From assembly GCA_026913215.1 (NCBI GenBank), contig JAPTYK010000001.1, forward strand, positions 930,001 through 994,000: a stretch of 64,000 bases of DNA, read 5' to 3'. Positions 39,789-50,843 of this stretch are shown here, in pieces. The notes beneath the pieces are model-generated. The model searched no databases. It was not told where the DNA came from and saw nothing but the letters and a program-made list of their open reading frames with translations. Position numbers and translations under genes: made by a program. How positions within the stretch are numbered: position 1 is the first letter of the stretch; every line of letters begins with the position of its first letter. The DNA comes from Streptomyces diastatochromogenes (GTDB taxonomy: Bacteria > Actinomycetota > Actinomycetes > Streptomycetales > Streptomycetaceae).

Positions 39789-40130
39789 TCAGCCGGACGA
39801 ATCCTGACCGCGCGCGGCCCGGCCGAGCAGCGGGCGGCCCGAGACGCCCGTGGCGAGGAGTCCAGCCACCAGGGCGGCGAGGGCGGCGCCAACGCCGACG
39901 GCGACCGCCCAGCGGGCCGGGCCGGGATCGGCGCGGGACCGAGCCGGAATCGACGCGGGACCGGACCGGGAACCACACGAGACCGGACCGGGAACCGCAC
40001 AGGCCCGAGCCGGAATCGGCACGGGACCGGACCGGGTCCGGCCGACAGGCGCGCCGGCGATGCGGCGCACGCTGTTCCCCGGTGGACCGATGTGGTCCGC
40101 GGCACGCGGCCGAGCAACGGCCGCCGTCAC
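39789..40130 (-). CDS. Small membrane protein with repeat-rich Pro/Arg region
   Basis: GTG at 40130 overlaps the stop of the upstream membrane-protein gene in GTGA, which predicts coupled translation. 113 residues: a 25-residue start (VTAAVARPRAADHIGPPGNS), a Pro/Arg-rich segment made of tandem DNA repeats (SGPVPIPARA, SGPASIPARS), one membrane helix (WAVAVGVGAALAALVAGLLATGV) and a short polar tail (RAARGQDSSG). No known family. Codon use and the coupling support it as a gene; the repeats make it fast-evolving. A GTG at 40070 is an alternative start. Confidence 0.5.
   Translation of the reverse strand: MTAAVARPRAADHIGPPGNSVRRIAGAPVGRTRSGPVPIPARACAVPGPVSCGSRSGPASIPARSRADPGPARWAVAVGVGAALAALVAGLLATGVSGRPLLGRAARGQDSSG
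39931..40042 (+). repeat. Imperfect about 24-bp tandem repeat inside a small-protein gene
   Basis: Four to five degenerate copies built on CGGGACCGGACCGGGAAYCRC. The words GACCGGACCGGGAACC and GAGCCGGAATCG recur. It encodes the Pro/Ser/Arg-rich part of the small membrane protein on the minus strand. Confidence 0.65.
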
Positions 40131-40604
40131 CCGCGCCGGTTCAGCGCCCGCAGCGCCAGTCGGCCGCACAGTGCGGCGAGCGGCAGTTCGGCGCCGAGGG
40201 CCATGGCGACCGCGGTGGCGAAGTCGCCGCCGGGGGCGCGGTGGTGGTGTCGAACCAGGCGTCCACCACGAGCAGCGCCGCGGTCGCGGCGGCTGCCAGG
40301 AGTGCCGGCGGTCGCCGCGGGCGGCGAGGAGGCCGGTGGCGATCAGGCCGAGCGCCTCCAGGGCGTCGAGGCCGACCCAGGCGAGCGGCCAGTGCGCCGC
40401 GGTGGCGGTGGCCGGCAGGCCGGTGGCCAGCACGTAGAGCCACGGGAGCAGGGCGAGCCCGGAGGCGACCAGCAGCCGCCCGGCCCACCGCGTGCCCCAC
40501 GCCGGGCGCGGCTCCGCCACCCCTTCGTGGAGCGGGATGACCTCGGCGCGGTCGAAGCCCCCGGCCCCGGCCCCTTCGTCATCGCACAGCACCAGTTGAC
40601 GCAT
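40127..40604 (-). CDS. Integral membrane protein of unknown function, frame-broken
   Basis: ATG at 40604 (MRQLVLCDDEGAGAGGFDRAEVIPLHEG) behind GGGGGAAG. After a 40-residue soluble start come hydrophobic segments: RLLVASGLALLPWLYVLATGLP, WPLAWVGLDALEALGLIATGLLAARG, LLAAAATAALLVVDAWFDTTTA, and VAMALGAELPLAALCGRLALRALNRRG. Four helices, about 160 residues, no named family identified. Frame changes near 40,310 and 40,228. Its stop overlaps the next gene start (GTGA). Confidence 0.7.
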
Positions 40605-40775
40605 CGTCTTCCCCCGCTCTCCGCCGGCTCTCTCCTTCACGTGCTCCACCCTCCGTCGCGCACGGGCGCGCCGTCAGTCACGCGGGGTTCCGACCCGGGG
40701 TGGAGAAAAGTGCACCCCCGAGGCGGGCGGGAGCGCCATGGCAGGGGGGCCGCCTGCGGCTTTACCGTTTGACGC

Positions 40776-42027
40776 ATGCAACTCACAACGTGGCTGCGGC
40801 TGGTGCCGGGCCGGTCGTTCCGCGGGGCGGGACGCCGGACCGCGCTCGTCGCCGCCGGCCTGCCGCTCCACCTCGCCGTGGTGCCCCTGTGGCTCTGGCT
40901 GCTCGGCACGCTGGCGGCGTTGGTGCCGGCCGTGACTCCGCTGCCCGTGCTGCTCACGCTCGTGGTGACGCCCCTGCTGACCGCCGGGCAGCGGCGGCGC
41001 CACCGGGCGCTCGTCGGCAGGACCTCCCGCGCCCCGCCGCACCCGGGCCGGGACGCGGCTGGAAGGCGGCGGTGCGCGGGCTCGCCACGCGGGCCCTGTG
41101 GCGGCAGGCCTGCTACCACGCCGTGGCGGGCCCGCTGTTCGCCGTCCTGGACCTCGCCGTCCTCGCCGTCTGGGCCGTCGCCCTCGTGGCCGCCTCCCTC
41201 TACGTGTGGATCTGGGCGCTGCCCCGCAGTGGCGGGTCACCGAGATCGGGTACACCACGCAGGCCGCGTACATCACCGCCGGCGGTCTCGCCCTGCTGTT
41301 CCTCGGGCCCCGGCTGACCGACGCTCTGCTGCGGCTGGAGACCCGGGCGGCCGAGGTCCTGCTCGGCCCCAGCCGCGCGGAGGAGCTGGCCCGCCGGGTC
41401 GCCGACCTCGCCGAGAGCCGGGCCGGGGTGCTCGACGCCGCCGATGCCGAGCGGCGGCGGATCGAGCGCGACCTGCACGACGGCGCGCAGCAGCGCCTGG
41501 TCTCGCTCGCCGTCAACCTGGGCCTGGCCAGGTCCACCCTCGGCGACCTGCCGGAGGACGCCCGCAAGGTGATCGACGAGGCGCACCGCGAGGCGAAGGA
41601 GGCGATCGCCGAGCTGAACACCCTGGTGCGCGGTCTGCATCCGCCCGTCCTGGAGGACCGCGGCCTCGACGCGGCGCTGTCCGGGGTCGCCGCCCGCCTC
41701 CCGATCCCGGTGCGCGTGGCGGTGGACCTGCCGCGGCGCCCTCGCCCACGGTCGAGGCCGTGGCGTACTTCGTGGTCTCCGAAGCCCTGACGAACGTGGT
41801 CAAACACGCGCGGGCGACCCGGGCGGACGTGACCGTGGACCGGATCGGGGAGACACTGCTGGTGGTCGTCGAGGACGACGGAGCGGGCGGCGCGGATCCC
41901 GCGGCGGCCGGTGGCACCGGGCTCGCCGGGCTCGCCAAGCGCGTCGCGTCCGTCGACGGCGCGTTCTCCTTCCGCAGCCCGCCGAGGGCCGACCGTCATC
42001 ACCGTGGAGCTGCCGTGCGTGCCGTGA
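40776..42027 (+). CDS. NarL-system sensor histidine kinase, frame-broken
   Basis: ATG at 40776 (MQLTTWLRLVPGRSFRGAGRRTALVAAGLPLHLAVVPLWLWLLG). Four predicted membrane helices in two pairs (about 20-75 and 115-180) belong to the sensor domain common in Streptomyces NarL-type kinases. HisKA_3 dimerisation region: ERRRIERDLHDGAQQRLVSLAVNLGLARS with phospho-acceptor His in RDLHDGAQ. HATPase: VVSEALTNVVKHARATRADV, VVEDDGAGGADPAAAGGTGLAGLAKRV. Frame changes near 41,035, 41,225, 41,740 and 41,980. Its last 13 bp overlap the response-regulator start. Confidence 0.92.
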
Positions 42028-42663
42028 TCGCCGAGGATTCCGTCTTGCTGCGCATCGGCGTGGTCAAGGTGCTGGAGGCCGCCGGTTTCGAGGTGTGCGC
42101 GCAGGTCGCCGACGCGGAAGGGCTGCTGGCGGCCGTCGAGGAGCACCGGCCCGACATCGCCGTGGTCGACGTGCGCATGCCGCCCGGCTTCACCGACGAG
42201 GGAGTGCGCGCCGCGCTGGTGATCCGCCACCAGTACCCGCGCACCGCCGTGCTCCTGCTGTCGCAGTACGTGGAGGAGCGGTACGCGGCCGATCTGCTCG
42301 CCACCAACACCTCGGGCGTCGGTTATCTGCTCAAGCAGCGGGTCGCCGACGTCGAGGAGTTCACCGAGGCGGTACGCCGGGTGGCGGCGGCGGCACCGCG
42401 CTCGACCCGCAGGTCGTCGCGCAGCTGCTGGTGCGCCGGCACAGCGATCCGCTCGACCGGCTGACCCCGCGCGAGCGGGAGGTGCTGGAGCTGATGGCGG
42501 GCGGGCGGTCCAACTCCGGTGTCGCCGCCGAGCTGGTCGTGAGCGAGGCGCGGTCGCCAAGCACATCAACAGCATCTTCACCAAGCTCGACCTCCCCAGG
42601 GCCGACGCCGACCACCGCCGCGTCCTGGCGGTGCTGCGCTTCCTGGGCGTCGCCACCGCGTAG
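42015..42663 (+). CDS. NarL/LuxR-type response regulator, frame-broken
   Basis: GTG at 42015, 13-bp overlap with the kinase. Receiver domain: VIAEDSVLLRIGVVKVLEAAGF, phospho-Asp in DIAVVDVRMPP near residue 54, LLLSQYVEERYA, and YLLKQRVADVEEF. LuxR HTH: LTPREREVLELMAGGRSNSGVAAEL, AVAKHINSIFTKLDLP. Frame changes near 42,397 and 42,553; about 216 residues. Controlled genes unknown. Confidence 0.93.
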
Positions 42664-42754
42664 TGCGCGTTGCGCGTCACGCCCGCACGCCCCGTCGACG
42701 GCGGTGTCGAGCGGCACGGGGTGGGGCGTGCGGCGCCTGTCGCCCACCGCGCGC

Positions 42755-42829
42755 ACCGCCGGGACGTGCGAACCGCCAGGACGTGCGCACCGCCGGGACG
42801 CGCGTACCGCCGGGACGTGCGCACCGCCG
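42755..42829 (+). repeat. 17-bp tandem repeat after the response-regulator gene
   Basis: Unit ACCGCCGGGACGTGCGC at 42755, 42772, 42789, 42806 and a partial copy at 42823. Copies differ at one to two bases. It fills the space between convergent genes. Confidence 0.9.
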
Positions 42830-42839
42830 TCGGGCGGGC

Positions 42840-43356
42840 TCAGGGCTCGCGGCTCTCCACCCACTGCCAGAAGTCGACCATCATCCGCTCGTACCGGATG
42901 CCGAACTCCAGCGCCTCGCGCTGCCCGCGCGTCAGCAGTTCGCCGACGTCGTGGGCGAGTCCCTCGTACTCGTCCAGGGCCCGGCGGTGCTCGTCGATCT
43001 GGACCGGGGCGTGGACGCGCGGGCTGGCGCCGAACCACAGCTTGAGGATGCCCCGCTCGCGGGCCTCGACCGGGACGAAGGCGGGGTCCGCGAGCCAGTC
43101 GCGCAGCGCCGCCGCTCCCTCCTCGGTGAGGCTCATCAGGCGCCGGTTGCGTCCGCCCGGCTGCCGCACCTCCGACAGCAGCCCCGCCTCCAGGAGCCGG
43201 TCGCACTGCGCGTACACCTGCGCGTGCGGCATCGACCAGAACGGGGCCACCGTCCGCGCGGCCTCCACCTTCACGTCGTACGGACTGGCCTCGCCCAGCT
43301 TGTCGATGATGCCGAGCACGAGGAAGGAAGGAGTGGTCAAGCGGACTTCAGACATG
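42840..43356 (-). CDS. PadR-family regulator
   Basis: Intact, 171 residues. ATG at 43356 (MSEVRLTTPSFLVLGIIDKLGEASPYDVKVEAARTVAPFWSMPHAQVYAQCDRLLEAGLL). The PadR winged HTH spans about 8-85, with wing RQPGGRNRRLMSLTEEG. The C-terminal VirR-like helical dimer region (LALDEYEGLAHDVGELL-type) has tryptophans near the end. PadR repressors sense phenolic or hydrophobic ligands. Target unknown; the neighbouring two-component genes converge with it. Confidence 0.92.
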
Positions 43357-43384
43357 CGGCGACCGTATCGCGGCGGATCGGGGC

Positions 43385-43794
43385 CTAAGGGACGGGCCTC
43401 GCCGCCCCCGGTTCGGACGGGAGCGGGAGCGGCGCGCCCGGGTCCGGCCGGTCGAGGGCGTCCGGTGGTCCGCACTCGGGGCGGAGGACGTCTCCCAGCG
43501 CGGTCAGCCGGATGAGCCGCAGGATCCACGGCTGGTCGCAGATCAGCCGCCAGCGCGCCCGCGCCGGTGCATGCGCCCGGCGCAGTGGGCGAGGAGTCCG
43601 AGCCCGGTGGCGTCGCAGAAGGTGAGGCGCCGGATGTCGACGGTCAGGGCGTCGGACTCCCGCACGAGGGCGTCGAGCTCGGGCCGCAGGTGCCGCACCA
43701 GGACGAGGTCGAGCTCGCCCCGGAGGGCGACGACGGTGTGGTCGCCGGTCGAGCGGACGACGAGGTACGGGTCATGACGGGGGATCAGCTGCAT
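43385..43794 (-). CDS. STAS-domain anti-sigma factor antagonist, one frame break
   Basis: ATG at 43794 (MQLIPRHDPYLVVRSTGDHTVVALRGELDLVLVRHLRPELDALV). STAS core: TVDIRRLTFCDATGLGLLAHCAGRMHRRG. The usual phospho-acceptor Ser is replaced by Thr in DATGLGLL. Frame change near 43,565; the product then continues RWRLICDQPWILRLIRLTAL, a normal STAS ending, plus a Pro-rich tail to the TAG at 43,385. Such proteins bind anti-sigma kinases and are dephosphorylated by SpoIIE phosphatases, which links it conceptually to 15260-17320. Confidence 0.88.
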
Positions 43795-43912
43795 CGGACG
43801 CTCCACAGGGTGGCTCCATGTGTCACGTCGAGCGTGGCCGCACCGCCGCGGGAAGGGACGTTTCACCTCGGCCGCTGTCACCTGAATCAGGGAACGATCG
43901 CTCGTCCTTCCC

Positions 43913-45222
43913 TCATTCGGGCGAGCGGGAGTCGGACAGGTGCGCGGTGAGCGCCGCCAGCGGGACGCGGCGGAACTCCACCGTCTCGTACGGGCTCCGC
44001 ACCCCGGTCTCGTACAGGAGGCCGACCGTCGCCGCGTCCAGCGGCACCAGGTCCGAGTAGGCGGCCTTCCGCCGGTCCACCGTCAGCGCCTTCGTGAAGG
44101 TCCGTCCGCCGTCCCCGCTGGCCCAGACGGCCTCCTCCGCGCGGGCGTCCGGCACCGAGGGGGCCGAGAACAGCAGGACCCCGTCGCGGCCGCCGGCGTA
44201 CAGCAGGCTGCCCTGCACCACGGGCACGCGGTCCAGGGTGTGCTGGGGCGCGAAGGGGCGGTCGAGGTGTGCGCCGCCGTCGCCGGAGAAGGCGTCCGCG
44301 CGGTTGCCGGGGCTCGTCCCCAGCTGGTCGCGGGAGTTGAAGTACAGCCGCCCGTCGGGGAGTTGGGCCACCGTCGACTCGCTGGTGTTGACGAATCCGT
44401 CGTAGGTGTCGTCCACCAGGCCGAGGGACCAGGAGCGGCCGCCGTCGTCGCTGTAGAGGGCGTGCGCCCCGTAGTGGCGGGGTTCCTCGCCGGTGTCCGC
44501 GGAGCCCTCGGGCGGCGCCGCCGAGTGGTTGGCGGGCACGACGAGCCGGCCGGCGTGCGGGCCGCGCGTCAGGGCGAGGCGTGGCCCGGCCCGGTGGCGT
44601 ACCAGCGCCATCCGGGCTTCTTCACGCGCGCGGTGATCTCGCGCGGCGCGGAGAACGTCCGTCCGTCGTCGGAGCTGCGCTGGACGAACACCCGGCGGCC
44701 GCGTGCGGCGGGGACCTCGCCGCGCAGGATCCGCCGTTCCGTCGCCTCCGCGCCGTTGTACGAGCTGAGCAGCACGACGTCGCCCGAGCGCGGGTCGACG
44801 ACGGGTGCGGGTTGCCGCGCGTGTCGCCGTTCCCGTCGGCGACGACCTGCGACGGCCCCAGGTGCAGCCGCCGTCCTCCGAGCGCCGCACCACGATGTCG
44901 ATGTCGCCGCTGTCCCCGGCCCCGCCGACCCGGCCCTCGGCGAAGGCGAGCACGGTGCCGGCGCGGGTCCGCACGGCGGCCGGGATGCGGTGGCTCGCGT
45001 AGCCGTCGGCCCCGGCGGCGTACGGCACGGACGCCTCGCACCGGGCCGCCGCTCCCCTCGGACCGGGCTCCCGGCGGATCCCGTCACGCCCGGACCCGTC
45101 ACGCCCGGACCCGTCACGCCCGATCCCGTCGCGCCCGGACCCAGGACGGCCGCACCCGCGACGTACAGGCCCGCGCACAGCAGGCCGAACAGTCCGAAGC
45201 CCCTCACCGTCACACGCCCCAT
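43913..45222 (-). CDS. Secreted or membrane-anchored exo-alpha-sialidase-like protein, frame-broken
   Basis: ATG at 45222 (MGRVTVRGFGLFGLLCAGLYVAGAAVLG), a signal or anchor sequence. A GVTGP repeat follows, then a GH33-like propeller: YASHRIPAAVRTRAGTVLAFAEGRVGGAGDSGDIDIVVRRSEDGGCTWG contains the RIP motif (sialidase arginine) and Asp box; VFVQRSSDDGRTFSAP, ALYSDDGGRSWSLG and WASGDGGRTFTKA are further Asp boxes. ESTVAQLPDGRLYFNSRDQ holds the catalytic Glu region, and YSDLVPLDAATVGLLYETG carries the conserved Tyr/Glu. Frame changes near 45,050, 44,870, 44,815 and 44,580. About 430 residues; predicted to release terminal sialic acids outside the cell. Confidence 0.88.
45080..45139 (-). repeat. 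15-bp tandem repeat in the sialidase N-terminus
   Basis: Four copies of CCCGTCACGCCCGGA (plus strand), starting at 45080, 45095, 45110 and 45125. On the minus strand it encodes a five-residue repeat GVTGP between the signal sequence and the catalytic domain, a flexible stalk. The unit keeps frame (multiple of 3). Confidence 0.92.
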
Positions 45223-45276
45223 CCGCCCCACGATCCCCGCCCGACCCGGCGGCGGGCCGAACTCCGGGACAACGCG

Positions 45277-45312
45277 GAGGGCCGTCCGCGCGAATTCGCG
45301 CGGACGGCCCTC
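45277..45312. terminator. Perfect 36-bp palindrome, terminator after aminopeptidase P
   Basis: GAGGGCCGTCCGCGCGAA joined directly to its reverse complement, with GAATTC at the centre and no loop. It starts 17 bp past the aminopeptidase stop and 54 bp before the sialidase start, both minus strand, so it probably terminates the aminopeptidase transcript. Confidence 0.85.
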
Positions 45313-45329
45313 GGGCGGCACGGCGGGGA

Positions 45330-46793
<1,464 letters not shown>

Positions 46794-46902
46794 CCGGGAC
46801 GGTACCCCCGCGCGGACCCGTCGGGTGCCCGGATCGGACAGTGGCACGGATCGGCCACACCCGGGCGGCGGGGGCGTCCCGGACGGGTCGATAATGCGGT
46901 CC

Positions 46903-47898
46903 ATGGCGAACGCGAAGCTGAGTGAGGCGCTCCGGCTCCTGGGGATCGGCGAGGAGGCCCGCCGGGTCTACGTCCGGCTCCTCGACCTCGGCCCCGCGCC
47001 GCTCGACGCCGTCGGCCGCGCGGCCGGTCTCGACGGTGCGGAGCTGTCGGCGGCGTACGGGGAACTGGTCGACGCGGGCCTGGCGAGTCCGGCGGCGCAG
47101 GGCCCCGACCTGGTGGCGCCGGTGCCTCCGGCCGCGGGCCTGGAGATCCTGGGGCGGCACCGGGCGGCCGAGCTCGACGAGTCGCGGATCACCGTCGGCG
47201 GCGCGTTCGAGTCGTTCCGGCGGCAGCGGCTGGCCGCGTACAACGACGATCTCGTGGAGGTCGTCACCGGCGACGCGATCGGCCCCGGAGCCGGCAGGCC
47301 TGGGCCAGTGCCCGCACGCAGATCCGGCAGTTCGAATCGCCCCGTACACGCCCATCGCGGGCGCCACCGAGGACGCGCTCGCCACGCTCGCCCGGGGGTG
47401 ACGCAGCGCGTCATCTACACGCAGGCGTCGCTGGAGCACCCCGACACCATGCGGACGGTCATCGAGCCGTGCGTCGAGGCAGGCGAGCAGGCCAGGGTGC
47501 TGCCGTCGCTCCCGGTGAAGCTCCTGATCATCGACGAGGCGTACGCGCTGGTGTCGCTGTCGATCCGGGAGGCCGACGTGCACAACACGATGCTGGTCGT
47601 GCAGCCCTGCGGGCTCCTCTCCGCGCTCATCGCCCTGTTCGAGCAGACCTGGCAGACCGCCCTGCCGTTCCACGGCCGCACGGCCCGCCCGGCGGGCGTG
47701 CTGCCCGCCGGGCTGCTGCCCGCCGACCGCCGGCTGCTCTGGCTGCTCGCGGGCGGCGCGAGCGACGAGGTCATCGCCCGGGAGATCGGGGTCAGCCGCC
47801 GTACGCTCTTCCGCCGGATCCAGGTCCTGATGGCCCGGCTCGGTGCCACGAGCCGCTTCCAGATGGCGCTGCAGGCGCAGCGCCAGGGCTGGCTGTAG
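46903..47898 (+). CDS. TrmB-like/HTH regulator, frame-broken
   Basis: ATG at 46903 (MANAKLSEALRLLGIGEEARRVYVRLLDLGPAPLDAVGRAAGLDG); an ATG three codons upstream is also in frame. An N-terminal TrmB-like winged helix (about 5-80), a middle ligand-like region (VTQRVIYTQASLEHPDTMRTVIEPCVEAGEQARVLPSLPVKLLIID), and a C-terminal LuxR-type HTH (LLWLLAGGASDEVIAREIGVSRRTLFRRIQVLMARLGATSRFQMALQAQRQGWL). This layout is common in Streptomyces and mostly uncharacterised. Frame changes near 47,295 and 47,345. It is divergent from aminopeptidase P and converges on the prolyl oligopeptidase gene, 7 bp apart. Confidence 0.85.
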   Translation: MANAKLSEALRLLGIGEEARRVYVRLLDLGPAPLDAVGRAAGLDGAELSAAYGELVDAGLASPAAQGPDLVAPVPPAAGLEILGRHRAAELDESRITVGGAFESFRRQRLAAYNDDLVEVVTGDAIGPGAGRPGPVPARRSGSSNRPVHAHRGRHRGRARHARPGVTQRVIYTQASLEHPDTMRTVIEPCVEAGEQARVLPSLPVKLLIIDEAYALVSLSIREADVHNTMLVVQPCGLLSALIALFEQTWQTALPFHGRTARPAGVLPAGLLPADRRLLWLLAGGASDEVIAREIGVSRRTLFRRIQVLMARLGATSRFQMALQAQRQGWL

Positions 47899-47905
47899 GC
47901 GGCGC

Positions 47906-49917
47906 TCAGGTCAGGTGCTTCCGCAGGAAGGTGTGGACGAGGGCGCTGTTGTGGGCGGCCTGTTCGTTGTCCCCGGCGCCCGCGTGCCCGCCGCCGGTGT
48001 TCTCGTGGAAGAGCACCGGATGGCCGAGTTCCCGCAGCCGCGCCGCCGTCTTGCGGGCGTGGCCGGGGTGGACGCGGTCGTCGCGGGTGGAGGTCATCAG
48101 GAGCACCGGCGGATAGGTCCGGTCGGCCGCGAGGCGGTGGTACGGGGAGAGCTCGCGCAGGTGGGCGAGGTCGGCCGGGTCGTCCGGGTCGCCGTACTCG
48201 GCGATCCAGGAGGCGCCCGCGAGGAGCTTGTGGAAGCGGGTCATGTCGAGCAGCGGGACCTGCGCGACGATCGCGCCGAACAGCTCCGGGTGGCGGGTGA
48301 GCATCGCGCCCATGAGCAGTCCGCCGTTGCTGCCGCCCGAGGCGCCCAGCTGCGCCGGGGTGGTGATGCCGCGGGCGACGAGGTCCCGGGCGACGGCCGC
48401 GAAGTCCTCGAAGGCCCGCGGCCGCTCCGCGCCGAGCGCGGCCTGGTGCCAGTCCGGTCCGTACTCGCCGCCGCCCCGGATGTTCGCGATGACGTACGTG
48501 CCGCCGCCCTCCAGCCACGCCCGGCCGGTGACGGCGCCGTAGTAGGGGGTGAGGGAGACCTCGAAGCCGCCGTAGCCGTAGAGCAGGGTGGGGCCGGGTC
48601 CGGTGGCGGCGTGGTCGGGGCCGATGACGAAGTACGGCACGCGGGTGCCGTCGGCGGAGCTCGCGAAGTGCTGCGCGACCGAGAGTCCGGTGGTGTCGAA
48701 GCGGTCGGGGGCCCGCTTGAGGACCTCCGTGTCGCCGCCGATGTGCCCGCGGTGGAGGCTGGAGGGCTGGAGGAAGCCCGACACGTCGAGGAAGTACTCG
48801 TCGGAGACGTCCGGGTCCGTGTCCACGACGCCGACGGCGGACAGCGCCGGGACGCCGACGAGCGGGGTGCGCGTCCACCCGGTGCCGTCGGGGCCCGGGG
48901 TGAGGACCTCGATGTGGGCGCTGACGTCCCGCATCGTCTCCAGGATCAGGTGGTGGCGGGTCCAGGAGTGCCCGGCGAGGGCGGTCCGCGCGTCCGGGGT
49001 GAACAGCACCTCGTGGGTGCGGTCGCCCGCGAGGAAGGCGTCGAGGCCGAAGGCGAGGAGGGAGCCGGTGGGCCGGCCGAGCCACTCGGACTTCAGGGTG
49101 ACGAGCAGGTGCCCGCGGTGGACGTCGACGACGGCGTCCTCGGGGACGTCGACGCGGACGGTCGTGCCGTCGGGCTCCAGGAGGTGGGTCTCGCTGCGGA
49201 AGAAGTCCAGCGAGCGGCCGACGAAGTCCCGCTCGAAGCCGGGCGTGTCGTCGCGGTAGCCCCAGGCCGACACGTCCGTGTCCTCGGCCTCGTAGACGAG
49301 CTCGGACTCCTCGATCGGGGTGCCGCGCCGCCAGCGGCGGACCGTGCGCGGGTAGCCGGAGTCGGTCAGCGAGCCCGGCCCGGTGTCCGTGCCGACGAAG
49401 ACGGTGTCGTCGTCGATCCAGCCGATCCGGGTCTTCGCCTCGGGCACCTCGAAGCCGTCCGCGACGAACTCCCGCGTTCCGAGGTCGAACTCACGGACCA
49501 CGACGGCGTCGCCGCCGTCCCGCGACAGACGGACCAGGGCACGGTCGTACGCGGGACGGCGCACCCGTGCCCCGTCCCACACCCACTTCTCGTCCTCGGC
49601 GGCGGCCAGCGCGTCGACGTCGAGGAGCACCTCCCAGGCGGGCTCGTCCTTGCGGTACTGCTCCAGGGTCGTGCGCCGCCACACCCGCGCACGTGCTCGG
49701 CGTCGCGCCAGAAGTTGTACAGGTACGCGCCGCGGCGCGCGGTGTACGGGATGCGGTCGGAGGCGTCGAGCACCTCCCGCACGCGCGCCTTCAGCGGGGC
49801 GAACCCGGCGTCGGCGGCCAGTGCGTCCGCCGTCTCGGCGTTCCGCTCGGCCACCCACGCGAGGGCGTCCTCGCCGGAGATCTCTTCCAGCCACAGGTAC
49901 GGGTCGTCATCGCTCAC
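47906..49917 (-). CDS. Prolyl oligopeptidase (S9A), one frame break
   Basis: ATG at 49917 (MSDDDPYLWLEEISGEDALAWVAERNAET), the classic POP start. Propeller domain residues about 70-400; alpha/beta hydrolase: LLYGYGGFEVSLTPYYGAVTGRAWLEGGGTYVIANIRGGGEYG, nucleophile Ser in LGASGGSNGGLLMGAML, Asp in MTSTRDDRVHPGHARK, His in TGGGHAGAGDNEQAA. It cleaves after proline in short peptides and is cytoplasmic here (no signal). Frame change near 49,692; about 680 residues when joined. Second Pro-specific peptidase within 4 kb. Confidence 0.95.
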
Positions 49918-49939
49918 CCCCGTATTGTGCGCGACCGGG

Positions 49940-50488
49940 TCAGCTCCTGTCGGCGCGGTGGAGCCGTACCGCCAGGTGGTGCTGGAGCGGGCGGCCGACG
50001 GCGGCGAGGTCGTGGACGAAGTCGAGGGCGTCCTCGCCGGTGAGGGTGTAGCGGCGGCGGGTGGCGTCGACCTGCTTGGCGGTGGGGGCGAGCGCGACCT
50101 CGTGGGTGGTGAGGTCGACGGCGGTGCCGTCCGCGTGGCCGACGGCGATCTCCGCGATGCCGGTGGGCTGGGTGATCAGCGCCTCGACCCGGCCCTCGGG
50201 CTGGAGCCGCCACCAGCCGCTCTCCCGGGCGGACGGGCGCAGCGGGGTGCCGTCCTCGTCGATCAGCCAGGCCCGCGCCTCGTAGTGCAGGAAGGGACGG
50301 CCGTCGTGGCTGAAGGTGACCTCCTGCTCGTACGCGAACTCCTCGGCGAGCGTGGGGTAGCCGCCCCGCCCGCGTCCGACCCAGGTCCCGAGCAGCCCGG
50401 TCACCGGGGCGAGCAGCGCGTGCGGGGCGGGCGCCTCGTCCGCCCGGAACGCGTCGGGGTACGGGTACTGCCGGTCGCGGTCGTCCAT
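49940..50488 (-). CDS. FABP-like/nitrobindin heme-binding beta-barrel protein
   Basis: Intact, 182 residues, ATG at 50488. Nitrobindin/THAP4-type signature [17 protein letters not shown] (GTWxGxGxGxYPT) near residue 30, then [53 protein letters not shown] and a conserved His near the C-terminus. Mycobacterial and plant nitrobindins bind ferric heme and react with NO or peroxynitrite. Start 22 bp before the S9 gene stop side, co-oriented, so possibly one transcript with the peptidase. Confidence 0.92.
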   Translation of the reverse strand: MDDRDRQYPYPDAFRADEAPAPHALLAPVTGLLGTWVGRGRGGYPTLAEEFAYEQEVTFSHDGRPFLHYEARAWLIDEDGTPLRPSARESGWWRLQPEGRVEALITQPTGIAEIAVGHADGTAVDLTTHEVALAPTAKQVDATRRRYTLTGEDALDFVHDLAAVGRPLQHHLAVRLHRADRS

Positions 50489-50648
50489 GGGGTGCGCTCC
50501 TGGGTCGGGATCTGTGCCGTGGGGCAGCTTAGGGCGTGCGGTGATCACGCACGGGGCGCGGTCGCGCCCGGGTTCCGTGGGTGCGGGCCGCGCGTCCACC
50601 GTCCGAGACGCCGTTGACCCGGCGCGCGGCGGCCGCTACCTTCGCGCC

Positions 50649-50732
50649 ATGTTGCGTACAGCCCTGCTCACCACGCGCGGTCACATCGACCTGCTGCGGG
50701 TGGCCTCCGCCGCGTGTCGCCGCGGCCGCTGA
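50649..50732 (+). CDS. Sulfur-operon leader peptide (27 residues)
   Basis: ATG at 50649, TGA at 50730-50732. The peptide begins MLRTALLTTRG and continues HIDLLRVASAAC, then RRGR. The H-x-D-L-x-R-x-A-S-A-x-C core matches the short leader peptides found before sulfur-uptake operons in Streptomyces and mycobacteria. The single late cysteine codon (TGT) followed by three Arg codons suggests translation-coupled sensing of cysteine. It lies 111 bp before the sulfonate transporter genes. Confidence 0.85.
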   Translation: MLRTALLTTRGHIDLLRVASAACRRGR

Positions 50733-50843
50733 CGCCTTCTCACCTTCTCCGCCTCTCTGAGGTCCTGATCGCCGTGCGCGTGTCCGCTCCGCGCCCGCGG
50801 TCGCTGACGCGTACCTTCGCCTCCCTCTCCCCGGAGTCCCGTC

